A stretch of DNA of 64,000 nucleotides from Dactylosporangium aurantiacum. Its GTDB lineage: Bacteria; Actinomycetota; Actinomycetes; Mycobacteriales; Micromonosporaceae. The DNA lies in the NCBI RefSeq assembly GCF_000716715.1, contig NZ_JNYJ01000038.1, forward strand, positions 124,001 through 188,000, written 5' to 3'. The translations under genes and the position numbers were made by a program. Of the stretch, positions 34,607 through 43,561 are shown in pieces. Each line of letters begins with the position of its first letter. Position 1 is the first letter of the stretch. The notes under the pieces were generated by a model. The model saw nothing but the letters and a program-made list of their open reading frames with translations, had not been told where the DNA came from and ran no database searches.

Positions 34607-35917
34607 ATGGGTGCCATCGCACCCGTCTCCCTCCCCCGTGCCGCCGCCCGTGGCCTTGTTACGGCGGTCTTTGCGCTGTTGGTGTGCCTGGTCACGGCGC
34701 AGCCGGCCGGTGCGGACCAGACCCGGTCGGCGCAGTGGCAGCTCAACGCGCTCGGGGCGAAGGCGGCCTGGAAGGTGTCGACGGGCAGCGGGGTGATCGT
34801 CGCGGTCCTGGACAGCGGGGTCGACGCGAAGCACCCCGATCTCGTCGGGCAGGTGCTGCCGGGCGTGGACCTCGTCGACGGGGGTGACGGCCGGTTCGAT
34901 CCGGTCGGGCACGGCACGACGGTCGCGGGGTTGATCGCGGGGCGAGCCGACGACCCGAACGGCGTCGCCGGGATCGCGCCAGGGGCGAAGATCCTGCCGG
35001 TGCGGGTGCTCGACCAGTCGAACAAGTACGACGACCCCACAGTGATCGCCGACGGCGTGCGGTGGGCCGTCGACCACGGGGCGCAGGTGCTCAACCTGTC
35101 GCTGGGCGGGGCGCTGCGCAGCGACGCGATCGCGGAGGCGCTGCGGTACGCGGCGGCCCGGGACGTCGTCGTGGTCGCGTGCACCGGCAACGTGGCGACC
35201 GACCCGTCGATCCACGAGGTCTGGTACCCGGCCCGCGAGCCGGGCGTCGTCGCGGTCGCCGGGCTGAGCGGGGGCGCGGCACCCAGCGCCCGGCCGACGG
35301 CCAGCCCGACCGCGTCCGGTGGGCAGGGTGGTGGGGCGGACGCGCTGTGGGCGGGGTCGCTGACGGGGCCCGAGACGGTGCTGACCGCGCCCGCCGACAA
35401 TCTCACCGGGGCGCGTCCCGGCGGCGGGTACTGGCAGGTACAGGGCACGAGCTTCGCCGCGCCGCTGGTCGCCGCGACGGCGTCGCTGATCCGGGCGAGG
35501 TACCCGGACATGAGCGCGGCGAACGTGATCAACCGGTTGATCGGCACGGCGAAGGATCTCGGGCCGGCGGGGCGGGACGACCAGTTCGGGTACGGCGAGG
35601 TGGACCCCGTCTCGGCGCTGCGCGAGACGGTCGCCGAGGTCGCGGCGAACCCGCTGACCGGCGCCGCCGAGCCGAGGACCGAGTCGGGCAGGCCGGCGAA
35701 GGCGAGCCCTTCGGCGACGCAGCCGGCCCATGAGGGTGGCGCCGCACCGCTGCCTTCCGGCGACGTGGCCGGGCTGGCCGGCGCCCGGCGGTCGGCGGTG
35801 CGCGAGCCGGTCGGCGACAGCGTCACCGTCGGTCTCGTCGCCACGCTGGTGATCCTGACCCTGGGCGCCGCCGGCGTCCTGCTCCATCACCGCACCAGGC
35901 GCCCCGACCGGTTCTGA
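34607..35917 (+). CDS. mycP: Type VII secretion-associated subtilisin-like protease (mycosin)
   Basis: Membrane-anchored periplasmic-side serine protease of ESX systems, 436 residues. Signal peptide about 1-37, subtilisin catalytic triad Asp69 (VLDSGVD), His102 (GHGT) and Ser282 (GTSFAAPLV), a Pro/Ala linker and a C-terminal membrane helix (about 403-425) with a basic tail, as in MycP. ATG 34607 is the only start giving a full signal peptide. Lies downstream of eccD on the same strand but 683 nt away, so it probably has its own promoter. Confidence 0.92.
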   Translation: MGAIAPVSLPRAAARGLVTAVFALLVCLVTAQPAGADQTRSAQWQLNALGAKAAWKVSTGSGVIVAVLDSGVDAKHPDLVGQVLPGVDLVDGGDGRFDPVGHGTTVAGLIAGRADDPNGVAGIAPGAKILPVRVLDQSNKYDDPTVIADGVRWAVDHGAQVLNLSLGGALRSDAIAEALRYAAARDVVVVACTGNVATDPSIHEVWYPAREPGVVAVAGLSGGAAPSARPTASPTASGGQGGGADALWAGSLTGPETVLTAPADNLTGARPGGGYWQVQGTSFAAPLVAATASLIRARYPDMSAANVINRLIGTAKDLGPAGRDDQFGYGEVDPVSALRETVAEVAANPLTGAAEPRTESGRPAKASPSATQPAHEGGAAPLPSGDVAGLAGARRSAVREPVGDSVTVGLVATLVILTLGAAGVLLHHRTRRPDRF

Positions 35918-35947
35918 GCGGGCCCACCTCCATATGAGGCAAGCCCT

Positions 35948-35962
35948 GCCGGCTCAGCCGGC
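35948..35962. terminator. Short hairpin between convergent mycP and marP
   Basis: GCCGGC-TCA-GCCGGC, a perfect 6-bp stem in the 47-nt gap between the two convergent stops. Plausible bidirectional terminator, though short. Confidence 0.45.
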
Positions 35963-35964
35963 CG

Positions 35965-37149
35965 TCAGGCGCACTTGCCCGTGCCCGTCGGCTCGTTGTG
36001 CGTCTTGCCCGCCTCGGCCACGACGGCCGCCTCGTCGGCGGTGATGGCGAAGCCGGTGTTCTGGTCGTCGGCCGCCGCCGCGAAGATCACGCCGAGGACC
36101 GTGCCGTCCGGGGAGACGAGCGGGCCGCCGGAGTTGCCGCTGCGCACCAGCGCCCGGATCGTGTAGATCTCGCGGGTGACCTTGCCGTCCTCGTAGATGT
36201 CGGGGCCGGTGATCTCGCGGTGGTCGCGGATGCGGGCGGACTGCGCGTTGTACGGCCCGTCCAGCGGGTACCCGATCACGATGGCGTCCGCGTTGGTCTC
36301 GGCCTTCTTCGTCGCGAACGGCATGATCGGCGCGTTGAGCCCCTTGACGTAGAGGACGGCGAGGTCGCGGTCGGGGTCGTACGCGACGACGACCGCCTTC
36401 TTCTGCGAGCCGTTGACCTCGACGGTGGTCGACTTGGTGCCGGCCACGACGTGGGCGTTGGTCATGACCCGGTCGGTGGCGTACACGAAGCCGGAGCCCT
36501 CGATGCGCCGGGAGCAGCTCTGCGCGATGCCGCGGACCTTCACCACGGACCGCTCGGACTTCTTCACCAGCTCGGAGCCGGCGAGCTTCGGGTCGGGCGC
36601 CTCGACCTGGCGCACCCGGGTCGGTGCCAGGCCGTCGAACACGTCGGGGAAGCCGCGCGTGTCGACGGTGTCGCGCAGTGCGGCGGAGAGCTGGTCGGCC
36701 TGCTGCGGCATGAGCTTGTCGACGCCGTTGAGGATGAACGAGTTGCTCACCGAGCGGGCCAGCCACGGCAGCGACGACGAGCTCAACGGCGCCGCGACGA
36801 GCCAGACGACCACGAGGACCGCGATCACGGAGACGACCGCGCCACCGGCGTTGTCGACGCCCTGCGCGGTGCGGTTGACGATCGCGCTGCGCAGCCGGTT
36901 GCCCACGAAGCTGGCGAGGGCCTGCCCGGCGACCGCGAGGCCGAACACCGCCGCCAACGAGATGACGACCCGGATCGGGTCGTCGTCGAAGAACTCCGCG
37001 ATGCGTGGGCCGACCTGCAGCCCCAGCAGGGCACCGCCGAAGAACCCGGCGAATGACAGCAGACCAACGAGGAACCCCTGGCGGTAGCCGTTGACGGCGA
37101 ACATCACCACGAGGAGCACAAGGACGATATCGATCACGCTGCCAGACAC
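35965..37149 (-). CDS. marP: MarP-like membrane serine protease
   Basis: 394 residues, orthologous in layout to the acid-resistance protease Rv3671c. Four hydrophobic helices in the first about 125 residues (colicin V production-like domain) are followed by an exported chymotrypsin-fold domain with His233 (NAHVVAG), Asp262 (RDLAVLYV) and Ser340 (RSGNSGGP). Cys residues flank the catalytic domain, as expected for its disulfide. GTG 37149. The downstream-to-upstream order marP, NUDIX, thioredoxin-like, nth on the minus strand is that of mycobacteria. Confidence 0.93.
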   Translation of the reverse strand: MSGSVIDIVLVLLVVMFAVNGYRQGFLVGLLSFAGFFGGALLGLQVGPRIAEFFDDDPIRVVISLAAVFGLAVAGQALASFVGNRLRSAIVNRTAQGVDNAGGAVVSVIAVLVVVWLVAAPLSSSSLPWLARSVSNSFILNGVDKLMPQQADQLSAALRDTVDTRGFPDVFDGLAPTRVRQVEAPDPKLAGSELVKKSERSVVKVRGIAQSCSRRIEGSGFVYATDRVMTNAHVVAGTKSTTVEVNGSQKKAVVVAYDPDRDLAVLYVKGLNAPIMPFATKKAETNADAIVIGYPLDGPYNAQSARIRDHREITGPDIYEDGKVTREIYTIRALVRSGNSGGPLVSPDGTVLGVIFAAAADDQNTGFAITADEAAVVAEAGKTHNEPTGTGKCA

Positions 37150-37153
37150 GCAT

Positions 37154-37807
37154 TCAGCCTACGGTGGCGGCACCAGGTGCCGGCAGTTCCTCAACCCGGT
37201 CTGTCGGCCACTCGACCGCCCATCCACCGAGTTCCAGCAGCGTAGACAGCACGCCGGCGGTGAAACCCCACACCAACATGTCGTGTATCCGAAACGCCGG
37301 ACCGATCCAGCCGCTCGGGTGACGCAGCCGCAGGCGGTTCGCCGGGTCGACCAGGTCGCGGATCGGCAGCCGCTCGACCCGGGCCACCTCGGCCGGGTCC
37401 GCCGGCCCGACCGGGTGCGGCGAGCGCCACCACCCGACCACCGGCGTGACCAGGAAGTTGCTCACCGGGATCCACAGCGTCGGCAGGGTCGCGACGACCT
37501 CGACGGTCGACGGGTCGAGCCCGACCTCCTCCTCCGCCTCCCGCAGGGCGCACGCGATCGTGTCGGCGTCGGTCGGGTCGACCGCCCCGCCGGGGAACGC
37601 GGGCTGCCCGGCGTGGTTGCGCATGGTCGCGGCCCGCTGCAACACCAGCACGTCGGGCCCGCTGCCGGGCTGCTCACCGAACAGCACGAGGACCGCGCTC
37701 CGCCGCTGCCCCTCCCCGTCGGGCGTGGGCAGGCGCGTGAAGTCGCCCGCCTCGGTGTCGCGCAGGCGGGTCAGCAGCGGGGTCAACCAGTCGGGAAGCT
37801 CGCTCAT
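37154..37807 (-). CDS. NUDIX hydrolase, CoA pyrophosphatase type
   Basis: 217 residues. The CoA-specific motif is visible as LVLQRAATMRNHAGQPAFPGG, leading into a Nudix box GGAVDPTDADTIACALREAE with EEVGL following; the usual first Glu of the box is Asp. Likely hydrolyses CoA or related dinucleotides (Rv3672c ortholog). ATG 37807 is taken as start. An in-frame ATG at 37930, overlapping the stop of the thioredoxin-like gene, would add 41 residues encoded by the junction repeat; this was probably the ancestral coupling site before the repeat arrived. Confidence 0.9.
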   Translation of the reverse strand: MSELPDWLTPLLTRLRDTEAGDFTRLPTPDGEGQRRSAVLVLFGEQPGSGPDVLVLQRAATMRNHAGQPAFPGGAVDPTDADTIACALREAEEEVGLDPSTVEVVATLPTLWIPVSNFLVTPVVGWWRSPHPVGPADPAEVARVERLPIRDLVDPANRLRLRHPSGWIGPAFRIHDMLVWGFTAGVLSTLLELGGWAVEWPTDRVEELPAPGAATVG

Positions 37808-37896
37808 GCCGGCACCTCCGCTGCGCTCCGGCGCCGGCCTGAGCTCCACCCTGAGCCAATGATTCGCGGCTCCTCGCTCCGCTGCGGCCCGCTCAT
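37804..37896 (-). CDS. 30-codon frame carried by the junction repeat
   Basis: Starts with ATG at 37896 and ends with TGA at 37806-37804, which overlaps the NUDIX ATG as ATGA. Encodes MSGPQRSEEPRIIGSGWSS followed by a basic, Ala-rich end. Probably not a functional protein; its likely value is to carry ribosomes across the inserted repeat to the NUDIX start. Confidence 0.35.
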   Translation of the reverse strand: MSGPQRSEEPRIIGSGWSSGRRRSAAEVPA

Positions 37897-37930
37897 GCCG
37901 GCACCTCCGCTGCGCTCCAGCGCCGCTCAT
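37804..37930 (-). repeat. Coupling-preserving junction repeat: full unit plus partial unit
   Basis: Inserted between the thioredoxin-like stop (37927-37929) and the NUDIX ATG (37807). Three ATGA tetranucleotides occur at 37930, 37896 and 37807, each preceded by GGC and followed by GCG. The 89-nt unit 37896-37808 aligns with window bases 71-1; 37930-37897 is a 34-nt partial unit nearly identical to the end of the full one. GCCGGCACC / GGCGCCGGC-type ends can fold into a hairpin with one mismatch. Confidence 0.85.
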
Positions 37931-38550
37931 GCCGCCACCTCGATGCCGAGATGCGTGGCCGTGAGCGCCCGGATCTTCTGCTCGTCCAGAGCGTCTCCCT
38001 GGTACGTGTAGACGACGCGCCCTCCCGGTGCGATGAACAGCGTGGCCGGCAGCGCGTTGGCGACCGGCTTGCCCACGACCCGGCCGAGCGCGACGGAGAA
38101 CTGCTGGTCGCGGTCCTCCAGCATCGGGAACGTCAGCCGCTTGTCGTCGATGACCGACTGCGCGGCGTCGCGGCTGTCCCTGACCACGACGCCGACGACC
38201 CGGAGCCGGCCGTCCGCCGCGGTCACGAACCGCTGGAACGCGGGCAGCTCGGTGCGGCACGGCTCGCAGTACGACCCCCACAGGTTCAGGATCGTCGGGG
38301 CGGAGCCGAGCAGGGCGGCGTCGACGTACCGGCCGCCGTCGAAGCACCGGACGGCCATCGCGGGCAGCGGCTTGCCGGCGGCGCCACCGGACGGGGACGG
38401 CGGAGCGGCCGGCGACGGCGAGGCGGGGGCCGGCAGGCACGACGGGCCGGTCGGCGCGGCGGCGACGTCGTCGGCCTTCGGCGGGTCGTCGGTGCAGGCG
38501 GACACGGTGAGCAGGGTCACGGCCAGCAGGCCGGCGAGCAGGCGCCTCAT
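37927..38550 (-). CDS. TlpA/ResA-like thioredoxin-fold lipoprotein
   Basis: 207 residues. Lipoprotein signal with lipobox LTVSAC (Cys near residue 19), a Pro/Ser/Ala linker, and a thioredoxin domain with redox motif WGSYCEPC (Cys95, Cys98). Acts on the outer face of the membrane, probably reducing disulfides in exported proteins or in cytochrome c maturation (Rv3673c ortholog). ATG 38550 overlaps the nth stop as ATGA. The repeat element at its 3' end separates it from the NUDIX gene. Confidence 0.92.
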   Translation of the reverse strand: MRRLLAGLLAVTLLTVSACTDDPPKADDVAAAPTGPSCLPAPASPSPAAPPSPSGGAAGKPLPAMAVRCFDGGRYVDAALLGSAPTILNLWGSYCEPCRTELPAFQRFVTAADGRLRVVGVVVRDSRDAAQSVIDDKRLTFPMLEDRDQQFSVALGRVVGKPVANALPATLFIAPGGRVVYTYQGDALDEQKIRALTATHLGIEVAA

Positions 38551-39272
38551 GACGCGAGTGCCAGCTCGGTCAGCTCCGCGACCCGCGGGCCCTTCAGCAG
38601 GGCGGCGGCGGTCTCGAAGTCGGTGGGGCCTATCCCGTACGACGGGCAGTCACGCCGCAGCGTGCACGCGCCGCACGCCGGTCTGCGGGCGTGGCACACC
38701 CGGCGCCCGTGGAAGATCACCTGATGGGACAGCATGGTCCAGTCGCGGCGCTCGATGAGCTTCGCGACGGCGAACTCGATCTTCACCTCGTCGGTCTCCG
38801 TGGTCCAGTGCCACCGCTGGGTCAGCCGTTTGAAGTGGGTGTCGACGGTGATACCCGGTACGCCGAACGCGTTGCCGAGGATCACGTTGGCCGTCTTGCG
38901 CCCGATGCCGGGCAGCGCGACGAGTTCGTCGAGGGTGCCCGGGACCTCGCCGTCGTGCCGGTCGATCAGCGCCTGCCCGAGCTTCATCAGCGAGTCGGTC
39001 TTGTTGCGGAAGAACCCCAGCGGCATGAGCATGTCCTGCATCTCCGCCCGGTCCGCCGCGGCGTAGGCGGCCGCGTCCGGGTAGCGCGCGAACAGCTTCG
39101 GGGTCACCTGGTTGACCCGCACGTCCGTGGTCTGCGCCGACAGGATCGTGGCCACGGCGAGCTCGAGCGGGCTGGTGAAGTCCAGCTCGCAGTGCGCGTC
39201 GGGGTGGATCACCGCGAGGGCCCGCGCCATCCGTCGGGCCCGTCGTTTCAGCCCCAGCGCAGTCTCGGTCAC
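38547..39272 (-). CDS. nth: Endonuclease III
   Basis: Base-excision DNA glycosylase/AP lyase for oxidised pyrimidines. 241 residues; helix-hairpin-helix [17 protein letters not shown] includes the catalytic Lys, catalytic Asp is in VDTHFKRL, and the 4Fe-4S cluster ligands follow C-x6-C-x2-C-x5-C ([17 protein letters not shown]). GTG 39272. First gene of the minus-strand run nth, tlpA-like, NUDIX, marP. Confidence 0.96.
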   Translation of the reverse strand: MTETALGLKRRARRMARALAVIHPDAHCELDFTSPLELAVATILSAQTTDVRVNQVTPKLFARYPDAAAYAAADRAEMQDMLMPLGFFRNKTDSLMKLGQALIDRHDGEVPGTLDELVALPGIGRKTANVILGNAFGVPGITVDTHFKRLTQRWHWTTETDEVKIEFAVAKLIERRDWTMLSHQVIFHGRRVCHARRPACGACTLRRDCPSYGIGPTDFETAAALLKGPRVAELTELALAS

Positions 39273-39307
39273 GCTCCGACTTTACGTCGCCGCCCGGCGG
39301 GGGCGGA

Positions 39308-41932
39308 TCAGCCGCCCGCCGGTGGGGTGATCGCCCCGTCGGCGGCGATCTTCGCCCCCGTGGTCGGGAAGTCCTGCTTCGTCAGGTTGGACACGAACGG
39401 GATCGCCTGCTTCTTCGGGTCGGGCTTCGGCAGGCCGGGCGCCACCATGTACGTCGCGGTCAGCGAGCCGCTCTTGTACGTGCCGTCGCCACCCAGGGTC
39501 ACCTTGAGCACACCGCCGATGCCGACGACGCCGTTGTAGCTCAGCGCCCGGTAGCCGGCGAAGTTGCCGAGGCTGTACGCGATCAGGCGACCCTTGTAGA
39601 ACTCCATCGCCCGCATCACGTGCGGCCCGTGCCCGACCACCAGGTCGGCGCCCGCGTCGATCACCTTGTGCGCGAACGCGATCGTGTCGCACCGGTTCTC
39701 CCCGAGGAAGAACTCCGTGCCGGGCTTCGTGTGCGTCTTGTCCGAGCCCTCCGCGCCCTGGTGCACCTGGACGACCACGAGATCGGCCTTGGTCGCGGCC
39801 TCCTTGATGATCGTCTCCGCCGCGTCGAGGTCGCTGCACAGGTTGGACCACTTGTACGACGCGAACCCGACGACCGCGATCTTCACGCCCTTCGCCTCGC
39901 CGACCGAGATCGCCCCGGGCCAGCCGGTGTACTTGATCCCGGCGCCGTCGAGCGCCTTCTGCGAGTTCTTGTAGCCGACCTCGCCGAAGTCGTACGCGTG
40001 GTTGTTCGCCATGGTCATCATGTGGAACCCGGCGTCCTTGAGGTTGCTCACGTACGACGGTGGCGTCCGGAACGCGAAGCACGTCTTGCCGGCCGACTCC
40101 GCGGAGCACTTGCCGACGCCGGTGTCCTCGGTGAGCACCTGCTCGAGGTTGCCCATCTGGAAGTCGGCGGTCAGGTACTCCTTGACCGGGTCGAAGAACC
40201 CCTTGCCGTTGTTGGGCGGCAGCCCGTTGGGCGCCATGCCCATCACGATGTCGCCGGTCGCGGTCATGGTGATGCCGTCCGCGGGCCCGGGCGCCGCGGG
40301 CGCGGTCGACCCGCCGGGCGTCGCCGCCTTGCTGCCCCCTTGCGCCGCCGGCGGCTGGCTGTTGCCCGGCGCCGGGTCGTCGCCACCGAGGAACGTCGCC
40401 GCCCCCGCCGTGCCGGCCCCGATGATGAGCGCCGCGAGCGCACCCAGGATGATCGCCGTCCGGCGCCCGCCTCCGCTCTTCGGCGGCGGCGTCTCCCCGG
40501 GCAGCGGCAGCTTCCGCCGCCCGGCCCGCTCCTCCGGCTGGTACGCCTGCGCCGCGTACAGGTCCTCGGGCCCCCGGGTCGCCCCCGGGTCCGGCGCCCG
40601 CGTGGCCCCGTAGACGGGCCCGGTCGCCTGCGCCCCGTAGACGGGCCCCGTGTGCTGCTGCCCACCGGCCGCGAACAGCGAACCACCGCCCGGCGCCCCG
40701 TCCCGGAACGTCCCGGTGGCCGGCGGCTGCGCGTCGCGGAACGTGCCCGTCGCGGGCGGCCGCTCCTCCCGGAAGGCCCCGGTCGCGGGCGGCTGCGCGT
40801 CACGGAAGGTCCCGGTGGCCGGCGACTGCGCGTCGCGGAACGTGCCCGTCGCGGGCGGCTGCGCGTCACGGAACGTTCCAGTGGCCGGCGACTGCGCGTC
40901 GCGGAACGTGCCCGTCGCGGGCGGCTGGGCGTCGCGGAAGGTCCCGGTGGCGGGCGGCCGGGCGTCGCGGAACGTGCCGGTCGGCTCGGGGCCGGCCCCT
41001 GGCACCGCCGCGGCGCCGAACGTCGCGCCAGCGGGCCTGGCGCTGCCCCGAGCGGGCGACGGCGGCCCGTCGAAGCCGGGGGTCGCGCCGCCCCGCGCGG
41101 ACGTCGGCGAGTCGAACAGCGAGCCGGTCGGCCGGTCGCCGCCCGGGACCTGGGCCGTGCCGCCGAAGACCGGGCCGGTCGGCCGGTCGCCGCGGGTCTC
41201 CTCGGGAGCCCATGCGCTGCGGCCCTGCGCCTGGCCACCGTGCGGGTCGCCGGAAGGCGGCCCCGCCCGGAAGTCGCCACCACGCAGCTCGCCCCCACGC
41301 GCGTCGCCGGGCCGGGCGTCGCCGGGCCGGGCATCGCCGGGCCGGGCATCGCCGGGGCGGGCATCCCCAGAGCGGACATCCCCAGGGCGGACATCCCCAG
41401 GGCGGACGTCGAGCGGCCGAGGGTCGAGCGGCCGAGCATCACCAGGCCGAGCATCACCGGGTCGAGCATCACGCGGTCGCGGGTCGAGCGGCCGAGGGTC
41501 AAGGGGTCGGGGGTCCACCAGCCGAGGGTCGACCGGCCGGCGGTCAAGCGGCCGTGGGTCGCCGCTCCACGCGGCCGTGGCCGGCTCGGCGCCCCGCCCG
41601 TCGCCACCCCAGGCGGCCGCACCGGGCTCGGCGCCCCACGCCGCCGTGCCGGGCTCGGCGGGCCATGCCGCCGCGCCGGGCTCAGGACCCCAGGGGGCGG
41701 TGCCGGGTTCCTCGCCGCGACCCCCACCGGCGCGCCGGTCGGCCCAGGCGTCACCCGGGGGCTGCTCGCCCCGCCGGTCCAGCCCGCGAGGATCGCCCCC
41801 GGCCGGCCCGCGAGGATCCGCCCCGGCTGGCCCGTAACCAGGGCCGGGCGCCGGCGGTTGGTCGTGTGGAGGCTGCTCGCGATCGTCCGGCCACCGGGAA
41901 GGATCGCTCGGCGGTCCGCCGTACACCGTCAT
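39308..41932 (-). CDS. CapA-family protein with long repeat-rich cytoplasmic region
   Basis: 874 residues. The C-terminal about 330 form a CapA/PGA_cap metallophosphoesterase-like domain: MTATGDIVMG, MANNHAYDFG, VVQVHQGAE, GHGPHVMRAMEFY and YSLGNF. A membrane helix (about 500-520) precedes it, so the domain is outside. The N-terminal about 490 residues are Pro/Gly/Arg/Asp-rich with repeats: RPGDA/RPLDP blocks (about 41290-41560) and 11-residue TGTFRDAQPPA units. Family members act in poly-gamma-glutamate or other surface polymer metabolism. ATG 41932 (MTVYGGPP) is preferred to an upstream frame with no gene-like content. It is not part of the mycobacterial nth-crp neighbourhood. Confidence 0.85.
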   Translation of the reverse strand: MTVYGGPPSDPSRWPDDREQPPHDQPPAPGPGYGPAGADPRGPAGGDPRGLDRRGEQPPGDAWADRRAGGGRGEEPGTAPWGPEPGAAAWPAEPGTAAWGAEPGAAAWGGDGRGAEPATAAWSGDPRPLDRRPVDPRLVDPRPLDPRPLDPRPRDARPGDARPGDARPLDPRPLDVRPGDVRPGDVRSGDARPGDARPGDARPGDARPGDARGGELRGGDFRAGPPSGDPHGGQAQGRSAWAPEETRGDRPTGPVFGGTAQVPGGDRPTGSLFDSPTSARGGATPGFDGPPSPARGSARPAGATFGAAAVPGAGPEPTGTFRDARPPATGTFRDAQPPATGTFRDAQSPATGTFRDAQPPATGTFRDAQSPATGTFRDAQPPATGAFREERPPATGTFRDAQPPATGTFRDGAPGGGSLFAAGGQQHTGPVYGAQATGPVYGATRAPDPGATRGPEDLYAAQAYQPEERAGRRKLPLPGETPPPKSGGGRRTAIILGALAALIIGAGTAGAATFLGGDDPAPGNSQPPAAQGGSKAATPGGSTAPAAPGPADGITMTATGDIVMGMAPNGLPPNNGKGFFDPVKEYLTADFQMGNLEQVLTEDTGVGKCSAESAGKTCFAFRTPPSYVSNLKDAGFHMMTMANNHAYDFGEVGYKNSQKALDGAGIKYTGWPGAISVGEAKGVKIAVVGFASYKWSNLCSDLDAAETIIKEAATKADLVVVQVHQGAEGSDKTHTKPGTEFFLGENRCDTIAFAHKVIDAGADLVVGHGPHVMRAMEFYKGRLIAYSLGNFAGYRALSYNGVVGIGGVLKVTLGGDGTYKSGSLTATYMVAPGLPKPDPKKQAIPFVSNLTKQDFPTTGAKIAADGAITPPAGG
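40707..40970 (-). repeat. 33-bp in-frame tandem repeats in CapA-family gene
   Basis: Eight consecutive 33-bp units from 40707 with a partial ninth, each encoding an 11-residue TGTFRDAQPPA-type unit. They alternate between two versions (QPPA and QSPA), suggesting amplification of a two-unit block. Confidence 0.92.
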
Positions 41933-42182
41933 GCGCTTCCCACCCCACCGGTCTTTCAGCTGTGGGGTCGAGTCGCCCCGCGGCGAAGATATCGCACGCG
42001 CGCGAGCTCGTGATGGTCCGGTTCCAATGCGTGACCAGTACCGTTGAGGGACGCCGCGCCGCAGGTCGGCGTGTATGGTGATCATCCTGCCCGACGCCCG
42101 GGACACGACCCCGTGTGCATAAACTGACGTTCGCGTGATTGCTCATGGCGAGTGACACGCCGACGGATTCGAGGTGGACGCG

Positions 42183-42860
42183 ATGGACGAGGTACTGGCG
42201 CGCAGCGGCATTTTCCAGGGCGTCGAGCCCGAGGCTGCGGAATCCCTCGCCAAGGAGATGGAGACGATCGACGTCCGCAAGGGCGAGATCGTGTTCAGTG
42301 AGGGCGAGCCGGGCGACAGCCTGTACATCGTGCTGTCCGGCAAAATCAAGGTCGGTCGCCGGGCCGCCGACGGCCGGCAGAACCTGATCGCCGTGATGGG
42401 CCCCAGCGACATGGTCGGGGAGCTGTCCCTGTTCGACCCGGGTCCGCGCACCGCGACCGCCACGGCGGTGCTCGACACGCGGCTGGCGCGGCTGCGCAAG
42501 CAGGCGCTGCGCCCGTGGCTGACCAACCGGCCGGAGATCGCCGAGCAGCTGCTGCGCGTGCTGGCCAGGCGGCTGCGGCGCACCAACGACGCCCTCGCCG
42601 ACCTGATCTTCACCGACGTGCCGGGCCGGGTGGCCAAGACGCTGCTGCAGATGGCGGGCCGTTTCGGCACCCGCGACGGCGGCGTGCTGCGGGTCAACCA
42701 CGACCTGACCCAGGAGGAGATGGCGCAGCTGGTCGGCGCCTCCCGCGAGACGGTCAACAAGGCCCTCGCGGACTTCGCCTCCCGGGGCTGGCTCCGCCTG
42801 GACGGCAAGAGCGTCATCATCATGGACCCCGAGCGGCTGGCCCGCCGCGCGCGCGTCTAG
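42183..42860 (+). CDS. crp: Crp-family cAMP receptor transcription factor
   Basis: 225 residues, closely matching mycobacterial Crp (Rv3676). Cyclic-nucleotide-binding domain with [20 protein letters not shown] and [15 protein letters not shown] (phosphate-binding cassette with GEL and R-T), a dimerisation helix, and a C-terminal winged helix with recognition region [19 protein letters not shown] 42183 ([11 protein letters not shown]) is chosen to match the family start, although an in-frame GTG lies at 42174. The 250-nt region upstream contains no recognisable symmetrical Crp site. A nucleotide cyclase gene lies 11 kb downstream. Confidence 0.96.
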   Translation: MDEVLARSGIFQGVEPEAAESLAKEMETIDVRKGEIVFSEGEPGDSLYIVLSGKIKVGRRAADGRQNLIAVMGPSDMVGELSLFDPGPRTATATAVLDTRLARLRKQALRPWLTNRPEIAEQLLRVLARRLRRTNDALADLIFTDVPGRVAKTLLQMAGRFGTRDGGVLRVNHDLTQEEMAQLVGASRETVNKALADFASRGWLRLDGKSVIIMDPERLARRARV

Positions 42861-42879
42861 CACCCAGGTCAGACACCCC

Positions 42880-42907
42880 AAAAAGGCACGCCGCCGCGTG
42901 CCTTTTT
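42880..42907. terminator. Intrinsic terminator after crp
   Basis: AAAAAGGCACGC and GCGTGCCTTTTT form a perfect 12-bp stem with a 4-nt loop, starting 20 nt after the crp stop. With A and T runs at the two ends it can work on both strands. Confidence 0.93.
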
Positions 42908-42925
42908 GCTTGCCGGCAAAAAAAT

Positions 42926-42937
42926 CAGTCTTGACTG
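42926..42937. promoter_or_regulatory. Candidate TetR operator overlapping a -35
   Basis: CAGTC-TT-GACTG is a perfect 5-bp palindrome. It contains TTGACT, a good -35-like hexamer, 30 nt before the GTG of the TetR gene. A repressor bound here would block the operon, consistent with autoregulation. No strong -10 follows at 17 nt. Confidence 0.4.
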
Positions 42938-42966
42938 TTTGTTTCTGGGGCAGGACCCTCGAAGGT

Positions 42967-43560
42967 GTGAGAGCCCCGCAGCAGGAGCGCAGCCGCGCCA
43001 CCCAGCAGCGCCTGCTGGAGGCGACCGTCGACTGCCTCGTGCTGCACGGCTGGTCCGGCGCCACCACCACGGTCATCGCCGAGCGCGCCGGCGTCTCCCG
43101 GGGCGCCCAGCTGCACCACTACCCCACGCGCGCCGCTCTGGTCCTCGCCGCCGTCACGCACCTCGCCGAGCGGCGCGCCGAGGAGATCCGCACCGAGGCG
43201 GCCACGCTCACCGGCGACCGCGACGAGCGCCTCGACAAGGTCCTCGACATGCTCGCGGCCGCGTTCACCGGCCCGCTGTTCGTCGCGGCGCTCGAGGTGT
43301 GGGTCGCCGCCCGCACCGACCCGGAGCTGCGCGACGCCCTGGTGCCGCTGGAGGCCCGGGTCGGCCGGGAGATGCACCGCCTGACGGTCGAGCTGCTCGG
43401 CGCCGACGAGCGCCGGCCCGGCGTCCGCGAGGCGGTACAGGCGACGCTGGACCTGCTGCGCGGCCTCGGCGTGGCCAACCTGCTCACCGACGACAGCCAC
43501 CGCCGCGGCCAGCTGCTCGCGGCGTGGAAACAGCAGCTCACGACGATTCTGGGGACCTGA
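42967..43560 (+). CDS. TetR-family transcriptional regulator
   Basis: 197 residues. N-terminal helix-turn-helix RLLEATVDCLVLHGWSGATT with VIAERAGVSRGAQLHHY following, then a helical ligand domain with WVAARTDPELRDAL. First gene of the acyl-CoA catabolic operon, and probably its repressor responding to a CoA thioester (inference). GTG 42967 is taken as start because longer frames run through the crp terminator. Stop TGA is 1 nt from the next ATG. Confidence 0.9.
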   Translation: MRAPQQERSRATQQRLLEATVDCLVLHGWSGATTTVIAERAGVSRGAQLHHYPTRAALVLAAVTHLAERRAEEIRTEAATLTGDRDERLDKVLDMLAAAFTGPLFVAALEVWVAARTDPELRDALVPLEARVGREMHRLTVELLGADERRPGVREAVQATLDLLRGLGVANLLTDDSHRRGQLLAAWKQQLTTILGT

Positions 43561-43561
43561 G

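Noticed and set aside
42120..42175. Crp autoregulatory site (GTGA near 42133 and TGACAC near 42160)
   Set aside because: The half-sites are spaced wrongly and lack dyad symmetry with TGTGA-N6-TCACA.
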